A DNA stretch of 64,000 nucleotides from Heterocephalus glaber (lineage: Eukaryota; Chordata; Mammalia; Rodentia; Bathyergidae), in the NCBI RefSeq assembly GCF_000247695.1, contig NW_004624784.1, positions 13,016,166-13,080,165 of the forward strand, read 5' to 3'. Shown one piece after another: positions 55,730 through 64,000 of this stretch (positions are counted from its first letter, which is position 1; each line of letters starts with the position of its first letter). Both the position numbers and the translations under genes were made by a program. The notes beneath the pieces are model-generated. The model saw nothing but the letters and a program-made list of their open reading frames with translations, was not told the DNA's origin and did no database searches.

Positions 55730-56835
55730 AAAATGGGTGAGGGCAGATTAATGATGGCAGGTGTCCTGTGTTTCCCCTGAAGGCCCCCAGGGATCTCAGG
55801 AGAAAGAGGGGCAGATGATTTAGACCATGGATCTTACTACAGTTGTCACACTGGATGGGCAGGCCTTGAAGGGCAAGCCACAAGGTCTGAAGGAGCCCAG
55901 GAGACTCCAGAACCCAGGCAGTCCCCAAACAGCTGCAGAGGAAGGAGGGGCTAGTTGGTGATACAGCCAGTGCTGGCAGAGGGGGAAAGAGGGAAGGATT
56001 CTTAACAGCAGCTGCAGCACAGGAGAAAAGAATGGTGTCTGGGAGGATAACAACTCAGAGAATTTGCAACCTCAAGTCACAATAGAGGTGGCAACCCCGG
56101 GGTGCAGAGCCAGCAGGGACACACTACCTGTGCCTATAAACCATCAAGGAAGGCACCTGGATGGGTCCAGCAGCCCCAAGCAGGGGTTGTGCCAAGGCTC
56201 TGTTCTGTCTGTTGGGCCTGACAAGGTCCTGAGTCCCAGTAGGACAAAAGTTGGAAGAGAGTGTAGATGTGTCTCTGCCTTTTTCCTCAGCCCAACATCA
56301 GCCAAGAAGGAGAAAGATCCAGGCCTTTCCCCCACCCACCTCCCCACCTGCAGCTCCATCTTTAAGGGTGGCAGGAAGAACACAGGACCCTAGAAGGCAA
56401 GGGCTGGCATTTCCCTGCTGGTGATTCCCAAACTCTCCATGAAGGCTGAGCAGCCCTTTCAGACTTGGCTTCAGGTACCGCTGAGGACCCTGGCTGGTCC
56501 TATGGAACAGGCAGGACCTGGTGTAGTGCAAACCCTTTCCCTGCCTCACGCTCCAGGAAAGTGGTAGAGCCACCATGTTTCTCCCTTTCTCCTTGCTGGG
56601 GCTTCTGTTTCAGCAGGTAACCCAAGGACAAGACAACTTGGGCACTGAGACCTCCGAATACTGTCTGTACTAACGAGGAAGTGGAGATTCCCAGGCACCC
56701 AAGGAGGTGTCTGCAGACTCAGCAGTCTCAGCAGGGACAACGACGTCCTAGATAGAAATGGGCCCCATAGCAATAAGCTCAAGTAATCAGGCTGCTTGCT
56801 TTTTGTTTTTCTTTTACTTGTCTGAAGCCTCACTC
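55730..56835. other. Unassigned sequence
   Basis: No repeat or coding signal recognised. 109-codon and shorter frames lack domains. Confidence 0.35.
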
Positions 56836-56841
56836 CTTGAA

Positions 56842-56990
56842 GTGCTTACCACAGAATAGTATCACGGGTGGAGTGGAGGAGGGGCTGGTTAGAAATGCCG
56901 AATCTCAGGCTCTGCCCCAGACCCAAGGAATCACAGTCTGTTTTTTAATCTGATTTTCAGGCATGATGAAATTTGAAAAGTATGAATCTA
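56842..56990 (+). mobile_element. MER5A-like hAT transposon
   Basis: 'gttagaaatgccgaatctca', 'ggctctgccccagacccaag', 'gaatcacagtctgtttttta' and 'attttcaggcatgatgaaat' follow the MER5A layout in order. Confidence 0.6.
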
Positions 56991-57483
56991 AAAGATAGTA
57001 GCATGCAGCAAGAAATACTGGGTTAGCTATGAAGAAAAACTCCCTGCCAGCAGCTTATGAAATATGCTATGGAAATTCCCTCCAGAGGGGAGGGAGGTCA
57101 GGGTAGAGATCCACTGCTTCTGGGATGCTGATAAGTCAAGGGAGATGTAGAGGGTGACAGCTCAAGGCTTCCTCTGCTCTGGGAGCTGCATCTAGGCTAC
57201 GTGAGAACCTCCCAAGAAGGAGCCACAGTGGGTTCTCTGACCTCCTGGAGTGTCCCTGACTGCTAGTGACCTGGCCTCAAAAGCATTGCCTCTGCCAAGC
57301 TGAGACCAGCAGGCTTAATTCACATTCTCCTGGAGGACAGGTATTTGCATCCGAAATTACCCTAGAACTTAATTCTGCATAATGTTGCTTAGACAAACGA
57401 CACCTCTGAAACTCTTTGCCAAGGCCAATAATAACATAACTGCAGAGAGGAATAATGAATAGGACCAGAGGGAGCAGGAAATC

Positions 57484-57513
57484 GGGGAGGCGGGGAAGGG
57501 GAAGGGGAAGGGG
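57484..57513 (+). repeat. (GGGGAA)n, canonical G-quadruplex motif
   Basis: Five runs of GGGG (57484, 57492, 57498, 57504, 57510), the last four separated by exactly AA. This fulfils the usual intramolecular quadruplex pattern on the plus strand. Confidence 0.9.
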
Positions 57514-57544
57514 AGACAGGCTTCCAGCCAGAAGTGTTCTTGCC

Positions 57545-57602
57545 TTTACATAAAGTCATTAGTGTGGTGCCAGCACTTAGTAGGCACTCCATAAATAGGT
57601 TT
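57545..57602 (+). repeat. MIR 3'-end fragment
   Basis: 'gtggtgccagcacttagtag' and 'gcactccataaataggtttt' match the MIR terminus. Confidence 0.55.
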
Positions 57603-57689
57603 TGAAAGCCATAGACTATACGGAAAAAAAATAAATAAAGTAAATTTGAAGAGAGAACTGCTTCAGTTCATTAACTAATCTATTAAGCA

Positions 57690-57785
57690 ATTCATTAATC
57701 CAACTATTCATTTGTTCAACAGACTCACCTGAGTGCCTGCTGTGAGTTGGGTGCTATGCTGAGCACTGGGGTCTCTGTCATCATG
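57690..57785 (-). repeat. L2 LINE 3' end fragment (antisense)
   Basis: 'attcatttgttcaacagact', 'gagtgcctgctgtgagttgg' and 'gctatgctgagcactggggt' are the antisense L2 terminus. Confidence 0.7.
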
Positions 57786-57949
57786 GCTAGTTCAAATCCT
57801 GGGCTCTGAATCCATTATGTGTAAACTTAGCAATGGGCAAGTCCCTACCCAGGAAGCTTAAAGCCCAAGGGCAGAGCCCAGGCTGGCCAAGCAAGTGACC
57901 ACAAGCCTCACTAGGGGAGAAGGGATAGACGTCCCTTCCTGACTTTTCT

Positions 57950-58039
57950 TTTCTTTTTTGTTTTTTGTACGGGGGATTGAACTCGGGTCCTTGCACTTGC
58001 GCAGCAGGCAGCAAAACCACTGAGCTAAATCCCCAGCCC
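57950..58039 (-). mobile_element. ID-type SINE (antisense)
   Basis: A T-rich tail is followed by 'gtacgggggattgaactcgg' and ends 'gagctaaatccccagccct'. The perfect target duplication cttcctgacttttct lies on both sides (57935 and 58040). Confidence 0.95.
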
Positions 58040-58094
58040 TCTTCCTGACTTTTCTACATCACCTGCATTGGATATTTCAGAGGGACAATAGAAT

Positions 58095-58285
58095 TTCCCC
58101 AAGGACTGCACACCTCTTAGATTTCAGAGCTGGAGGGAATGTTTATGGGAGGTGCCCAGTCACCTCCATTAATTTCTCAGACAAGGAAGAAAGGTTCAGA
58201 GAGACAGTGAGATTTGTCAGAGGCCACCAGCCAGTTGGGTGAAGAGCAAGAACAGCCTGACCATGTTGCACAATTCTAGTCCCTG
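58095..58285 (-). repeat. MIR-related ancient SINE
   Basis: 'ttagatttcagagctggagg', 'gaatgtttatgggaggtgcc', 'gacaaggaagaaaggttcag' and 'agagacagtgagatttgtca' resemble the GGAAGGGACCTT-type family. Diverged. Confidence 0.5.
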
Positions 58286-58999
58286 GGGCAGGCAGGTCTC
58301 ATCTGTTCGCTGGGTCCCAGTTTGATGCTTTGGAAAAAGAAGGGGGCCATTCAGTAGTTCTTGCCCTGTGTACACCTGAGGTGCCTTGGGGGACCCTGGG
58401 AGAGAAGAGGTCTGAGAGAAGAAGGGCCTGGCCAGTGGGGCTCTGGCTCCTGCCCGGCTGTAGTCAGAGCAGACCTCTCGCTCACTGGGTTCCCATGAAA
58501 TTGGTGTTTGAGGCGAGGATTCCAGGGCCCAAATCCCAAATCAAAGCAAGCAATGAATAAACCTCTGTCGGACCCGTGACACATGTACTTGGCAAGTTGA
58601 TGATTAGAAAGGGAATGGAAAACAGGGTCTCAGTTCTACAGATGCACAGACTACATTTTAGGAAGAAGGAAACCCACACTTGGGCAGACTTGAAAGTCCC
58701 CCCCAAAGTGTCATTTAGGTCAGTTGTCTCTGCTGTTGGTCTAAAGTGACTCAGCAGCAGGCGTGTGTTAGATGATGTGCTAGAACAAGCTGTCTCCCTG
58801 CCCACTGGGGTCCCAGAGAGATGGGACCACCCTGAAAACACAAGGGGCAGAAGAGATGACTCTAGGTGCCTGGGGTCTTCCTGGGCTCCAGACATTCTGC
58901 CTTTGGAGATCCACCCAGTGCCACAGGTGACACCTCAGCCCATTGTCATCATCCTCCCCACCCCACCAACTCAACCCAATTATGTGTGTCTACACTGTG

Positions 59000-59310
59000 G
59001 CTACGTATAATTTGCCATTGCATTCAGTTGAAGACTTCTCTGTGTGCTCATAAAATATTAACATTGGAGGGCTGCTTGTTGCAGAGATGTTTGTAATTTC
59101 TCTTCCCCATTATGGGCTTATTAATGATAATAATGCTGTTTCCCTGCTTAGGAGCTGGGGCTACCAAAAAGCAATCACTCACCATAGCTGAAATATGACA
59201 GTGGGAAGTCGGATTCGTTCCCTTCTCGGCATTTAATCTTAATAACATTTTATCTTGGACGACAAGTATGTGTAATGTTGTTTAAAAGCCATGACTACAT
59301 CAGCACTCTA
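59000..59310. promoter_or_regulatory. Candidate conserved non-coding block
   Basis: Repeat-free AT-rich block with 'gcttattaatgataataatg' (homeodomain-type cores) at about 59116-59135. It is followed by 'ctgaaatatgacagtgggaa' and 'aatcttaataacattttatc'. The base composition differs from both flanks. Conservation is not tested. Confidence 0.35.
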
Positions 59311-59314
59311 TGTT

Positions 59315-60125
59315 CAGGGGAAGGAGCAGGAAGCGAGGGAAGCCCTTTCTCTTCCCTTCTCCCCCACCTCCTCTCCCTGGGGTACCCTGCCCACCACTTT
59401 TGTCTCCCAAAGTCTCTGCCTTTTCAAGCTGGCCAGGGGACCCACTCTTAGGTGAGTGAAGCTGTGGTGGGTGAGAGGGAGCACCCTACACCCAAACCCA
59501 GCTGAGTGTTTCCACTCAGAAAGGGTGTTTTTTCCTTAACCTGTGAGAATGAAAAGTACTTAGGAGTACATCAGCCTTTGAAAATACAACTACCTCAAAT
59601 GGGCTCTATTAAAAATAAATAAGTCCATTTGTGCTGGAGAGCTGGGCCAGAGGGAGTGTGAAGACTTTAAGGCATGTCACCGAGGGGCACAAGCAGAGGC
59701 CTTTTCCTAAGTTGAGATTCCTCACGATACACTCTCTGGGTGGCTCCTTCCGGCTGACTCTGCCCTTCTCTGCCTGTGGGGCCTCTGCTCCCCTCCCCAG
59801 CCTCTTTCCCATTTTGCTACCTCAGCCCCTTTTGTCTGATGCTCACTCACTGTGACTGAGAACTGGCTTCTGCCTGTCATATCCTCCGCCCCCGTTGTCT
59901 CACTTGGCATCTGTCTGCCAAGGTGGGTTGTGTCTGAGATCCAGAAGGGGAAAGGCCATCTCTGTCATATTTTCCTCTCTCCTACCCTTATCTAAACAAG
60001 CCTAGGCTATGACTCTTTCAAGCCTGAGAGGTATGTAACTAGATGTTGCTTGGAATTTTTAACTGTAGCTACCACTTGGCTTAAATAGTGATGTAGGGCT
60101 GAGGAAGGGGAGAGCTGTTTTGTCA
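59315..60125. other. Unassigned sequence
   Basis: No repeat or coding signal recognised. Confidence 0.35.
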
Positions 60126-60131
60126 AGGCAT

Positions 60132-60333
60132 TGTTTTTTGTTTGTTGTTTGTTTGTCATTTGTGGGCTTGGACCCAGGGCCTTTGCACTGAGCTATATCC
60201 TCAGCCCTTTCTTAAAATGTTGAGACAGTGGCTTGCTAAGTCACTAAATTGCCCAAGCTGGACCTGAACTTGTGATGCTCCTGCCTCAGCTTCCCAGAGT
60301 GCTTGGATTATGAGTGTGCCACCATGACCAGGG
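60132..60333 (-). mobile_element. B4-like SINE (ID head fused to B1-like body), antisense
   Basis: On the minus strand a B1-like body (from 'cctggtcatggtggcacact' to 'tgtctcaacattttaagaaa') is followed by an ID-like segment ('gggctgaggatatagctcag' equivalent) and an A/C-rich tail (plus-strand GTTTGTTGTTTG). This composite is typical of rodent B4 elements. It is the only B1-related sequence I see in the window, and it is well diverged. Confidence 0.75.
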
Positions 60334-60339
60334 ACAGTA

Positions 60340-61080
60340 TGGTTTTAGACATCTATACAAGATAACAGACTCATAGTTGCTATCATTCCATAACCAGAAT
60401 GATAACCCAAATCAGAAGATAATAACCACAAGGGACAATCTAGATTACCTAAATCAACCTTTCTCCCCAGGGAAATCCCTCTGCTGCGGGATGGGGGGTC
60501 ACTAGGCCCTACGGGCACACCTGCAGAGATTTGGCCCTCATGACCTGCACAAAAGGATTGCTGGATGGGGAAATCCCAGGACATGTCTCCCCTGCATGAA
60601 ACCATGATCTGCTGTCCTAGAACTCCCAAGTTATGCCCTCTGGAGCCAGTAGAGCCTGTAGACTTCCCTGCCACAGGCTGACTATTCTTAGAATTTTTTC
60701 TAAGGTGCATTTTCCCAAGCTTTCCTCATTTGACATTCCCAGACCCCTCTCCATTGTGAGTGCCAGCCTTCAGTGTGATCAGTTTACGAAAGTCCTCCCA
60801 AAGTGAGATGGGTGCTCCACACTGCAGCCTGGGCTCTGACATGGTCTTCCCAGCATGTGGAGGACAAGAAGTATTGGGTCTGTTTTGGAAACTCACTTCC
60901 ATTAGTCAGGCCCAAGAATGATCTTCAGCACCTTGATGAGGTTATTTTAGTAATCAGAATGCCCTAAAATCCTCTTGGTAGCAACTGATACCTTTCCTAT
61001 CCGAACCTACATCAAGTCAAGTTTTCCCTAGCATATACTTATGGAATCGATTTTTGGAAACCTCTGTGCAAGAATCCATT
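60340..61080. other. Unassigned sequence
   Basis: No repeat firmly recognised. The 121-codon minus-strand frame at 60345-60710 has no domain. Confidence 0.35.
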
Positions 61081-61084
61081 TATT

Positions 61085-61320
61085 CCCATTAAGCTCCATC
61101 TCTCTCCTTTCAGCCCATCGTTCTGGCCTGAAAGGTTATTTCAGATTCCAATTCTGGAGTGCCATAGATGGCCATCCCTTCTGCACTTGGTGCATTCGAC
61201 TTGTTTGAAAAGCATGCCTGTTGGTTTTACCCTAGTGCTTGACAAATTACCAAATAAGGCCAAGGACCAAGCCCTGCAGCACACCATCTGAAGCCTCCCT
61301 CTGGATCTGTGTCAGCCTGT
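61085..61320 (+). repeat. Ancient LINE-like fragment (L3/CR1-type)
   Basis: 'attaagctccatctctctcc', 'tttcagcccatcgttctggc', 'aaaagcatgcctgttggttt', 'aaataaggccaaggaccaag' and 'ccctgcagcacaccatctga' match a very old and widespread amniote repeat (GGGCCAAGGACAGAGCCCTG...). The class name CR1/L3 is from memory. Confidence 0.5.
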
Positions 61321-61329
61321 ACAATATTC

Positions 61330-61945
61330 TTTGTGGATGCTTGTTCTCAGGCTAAATAGTCCAAGGGACGACAGGGAGAGCAAGGGCTCCAGAGCCAGGA
61401 GAAACAGATCTTGGGCCCTGTTATGCTTTTAATTTCTTTAGGAAACTGAGCCTTTGGGGTCTCAGTTTTTTTCACCTGTAATGTGAAAGCTCTAGATTGA
61501 ATGGCCCTAGAGTTTGTCCTGGCGTAACACTTTAATAATCAATGAGGATCCTCCAACGATGTTTTTCAGCCTCATTCACAAGAACACAGTGAGAGACTGT
61601 CAAAAGCCTGTAAAAATATTCTGGGCTATCATGTTCAGTTCTCCTTTAGTCCAGTGTCCTTACACAAAAAAGAGATGCTTTAAAAAAAAAAACATGAGTT
61701 GTTCTGAGTTCTTTTCTAAATGCTATGTGGCTCAGTGCAGAGAATGGAAACTTCCTTCCTCCTTCATTTCTAGGCTCTATTTTTTATGCTGTTTTGAAAA
61801 TAAAAATATATGTCCATCTATAGTCTCCTAGCACCTGTTGTATTTATTTCTGAAAGTAAAATGGAAGTAGCATTATAGAGCCACGCCTCCACGCTATGTA
61901 CTGTCACATGAATGAGAGGCTCTATAGATCCACAGCTGAGAACAG
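61330..61945. other. Unassigned sequence, includes a short A run
   Basis: A MIR-like trace lies at 61430-61505 ('tctcagtttttttcacctgt'). An A run sits at 61682-61691. The 105-codon frame 61514-61831 lacks a domain. Confidence 0.35.
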
Positions 61946-61949
61946 CAAG

Positions 61950-62990
61950 GTCCCTGTCCCATCCAGCCCAGGAGACACATGCTTAGACACATAACCATGC
62001 TGTGCCAAGTTCTATGTGGTGGTTTGAGCCAAGCTTGATGAGAACCTAGAGAAGGGAATCATGCACCTGGTTGAGGGTTGAAAAAAGCATCATGGATCAG
62101 ATCTTGAGCTGCCTACTCTATGGAGCAGAGATGAATGTATGAGTTACTCTGTGGGACTCTTGAATAGCTAACACCAATGAAGCCTAGTGCAGAAGGCTAG
62201 CAGGTGAAGTGTGTAGTGGATGACGAGTCCAGAGGTATGTAAGGGCCAACCTGTTGATGGCCTTGAACATATGCTAAGGACCTGAAATTCAGCCTCTAGA
62301 TGATTGGAAGACAGGAAATACAGCATAATGACAGATGGGGCTTTTGAAAGACACCTGATAGCTGTGTAATGGATGGATTTATGGGAAGATATCAGAGGCA
62401 AGAAAATACAAGTTCAAGGGAAATATTATAAAAGCCTAAACAAGAACAATGACAACAGAGATAAAAGAAGAGAGTCCATAGCTAGTGAGAGAAGGTTGAC
62501 TCAAGAGGACTTGTTTATTCCTGAGTTTCAGGGATGACAGACACATATTATACATAATGTTCTCTATGATTTCCAACATAAATGACCTGGCAATAGTCGT
62601 TGTTAACCCAACAAAGGAAGAAAAGAGCAAGAACACATTTGAAATGAGGGAGGTCATAAGCTCATTAGGAAATGTGTTGAGCATCCTTGGGACTATAGAT
62701 GGATGTATGTGTTGGGCCCATTTATGACAGGGGATGGTTACAATGAAGAGTGCACAAACTCATCATGGGAAACAAGACAAGAGGGCTGAGAACGGAGCCT
62801 GGGGGAAACCAAATGTAGAAGATGGGCAGAGAAAGACATGCTCATGAGCACAACACAAGGAAGAGTATAGAGGAGAACCAGGAGAAAGTGGTGTCATGAA
62901 AACCACTGCAGCAAGTCTCAAATGCCACATCACTGAGGGGCTACAGAAACTCAGAGGGTGAGGACCATGAGGCAGCACTGAAGGAGTTGT
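61950..62990 (-). repeat. L2 LINE (antisense), about 1 kb
   Basis: 'gagacacatgcttagacaca', 'ggccttgaacatatgctaag', 'gctgagaacggagcctgggg', 'gaaccaggagaaagtggtgt' and 'gctacagaaactcagagggt' follow the antisense L2 order over roughly 1 kb. Reading frame is destroyed. Confidence 0.65.
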
Positions 62991-63017
62991 TAGGGATAAC
63001 ACAGAGACTTGTCCAAT

Positions 63018-63242
63018 GATTGGAAGTCTAAGTGGTTATAAGGAGCCTAGATTTGAATCCTGGCTCCACCACTTACAGCCATGTGATACTGGGTGAGTTG
63101 TTAATTCATTGAGCCTTAGTTTCTTCAGCTGTAAAATGGAGTCAATAACAAGAACTTCCATGTAGATTAATGTTAGAATTAAATACAATGCCACAAAAGT
63201 AAAGCACCAAAAGCATAAAATAATGATCAATAAATGTCAGCC
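63018..63242 (+). repeat. MIR SINE, near full length
   Basis: 'gatttgaatcctggctccac', 'cacttacagccatgtgatac', 'tagtttcttcagctgtaaaa' and 'atgatcaataaatgtcagcc' are a near-complete sense MIR. Confidence 0.85.
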
Positions 63243-63410
63243 AGGAACAGAAACTTAGAGGTTTTAAGAACAGGGATCATTAAAAAATAGCTTGAATATT
63301 TAAAATATATAGATATATTGATATGAGGGGATTTAAACATGTTTAAACATGACAGGAGCTAAAAAAAAAGAGGACATAGAAAAGGAAGAAAAGACTAGGG
63401 AGCAATTCTT

Positions 63411-63502
63411 GCTAATCTTTTTTTTTTTGGTACTGGGGATCAAACTCGGGTCCTTGTGCTTGCACAGCTGGCAGCGAGACCACTTAGCTCAATCCCCAGC
63501 CC
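63411..63502 (-). mobile_element. ID-type SINE (antisense)
   Basis: T-run tail, then 'ggtactggggatcaaactcg', ending 'agctcaatccccagccct'. Target duplication tagggagcaattctt / taagggagcaattctt brackets it. Confidence 0.95.
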
Positions 63503-63504
63503 TA

Positions 63505-64000
63505 AGGGAGCAATTCTTAAAGGCAAAGGAAAGTCCTAGGTGACATGGGGATGTGGAAGCAAGGTGTCTAGCCCAGGTAAGAATGCTTTTATTTCTCCGA
63601 CACACAGAAGTCTACTTGGGGGATGCAGACAGGAATAGGAGCTGCTCCATACTATGAGCTTGAGCTCTCCAAGATATGTTTTCAGATGTGGCCACAGCCT
63701 GGCTTGGGGTGTTGGGAGAGGAAAAGGTTGAAATGGCTGTTGGAGAGAGTGCGGTAGGGATTGAAGATTATGAATTTTCAAGGAGCCCTGGGAGTGTAGC
63801 TCAGGATGGAAATCACCAATTTATAATGTACACTTTGCTGATTATTTTCTAAAGAAAAGTAGGAGTTAAGAGTCTCACTGGCAGCCATACTACCACTCTC
63901 AGTGCAGAGGAAGGGACTTCTGGGCTGCCTTACCTCTGCTCCCAGCATAGAGGAGGTGAGCTGCACAGGTGCCAACAGCACACACCCACCTCGCACCCCC
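63505..64000. other. Unassigned sequence to window end
   Basis: No repeat firmly recognised, apart from a short ID-like start at 63783-63810 too short to call. Confidence 0.35.

Noticed and set aside
63783..63810. A tenth ID SINE
   Set aside because: Only about 25 bases resemble the ID start; no B-box, tail or target duplication.

Overview
The window is mammalian nuclear DNA, most likely from a rodent outside the mouse/rat family. I find no protein-coding exon, RNA gene, CpG island or promoter that I can defend. CpG is depleted throughout. The longest open frames (189, 176 and 142 codons) show no recognisable domain, are no longer than expected by chance in 64 kb, and often run through repeats. 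The sequence therefore reads as intergenic DNA or the inside of a large intron. From sequence alone I cannot name the locus.

Lineage rests on the young repeats. Nine copies of a short tRNA-derived SINE with the rodent ID-type core (GGGGATTTAGCTCAGTGG followed by a B-box-like GAGTTCGATCCCC and an A-rich tail) are spread over the window, most with clear target-site duplications. There is one ID+B1 composite (B4-like) element. I recognise no B2 element and no separate B1 element, which argues against a murid. Many MIR, L2 and MER5A fossils are still readable, which suggests a slowly evolving genome. A castorimorph (beaver/kangaroo-rat group) or another non-murid rodent fits best; this is inference.

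Layout. 1-9 kb: the 3' part of a MaLR-like LTR at the window edge, MIR and MER5A fossils, two ID SINEs (3637+, 5695-), and a TAAT-rich block at 4955-5110. 9-13 kb: sparse MIRs and a purine-rich tract split by an ID SINE. 13-22 kb: microsatellites (CT, TG, CA), L2 fragments, and an antisense L1 3' end that carries a cleanly nested Tigger/MER2-type DNA transposon with TA duplications. 24-33 kb: MER5A, a sense L1 3' end with its AATAAA, MIRs, an ID SINE, and two degenerate mariner transposase ends arranged head to head (31975-32600). 33-45 kb: mostly single-copy sequence with several blocks that look like conserved non-coding elements (33.1, 35.4, 40.2 and 44.0-44.4 kb) among L2/MIR remnants. 45-58 kb: MIR/L2/MER5A remnants and four ID SINEs with strong target duplications. 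58-64 kb: a candidate regulatory block at 59.0-59.3 kb, the B4-like element, an L3/CR1-like ancient fragment, about 1 kb of antisense L2, a full MIR and the last ID SINE.

No set of genes works together here. The functional candidates are non-coding regulatory blocks, and they are proposed from base composition and motif content only; no cross-species alignment was possible. I did not find evidence of a new biological system.
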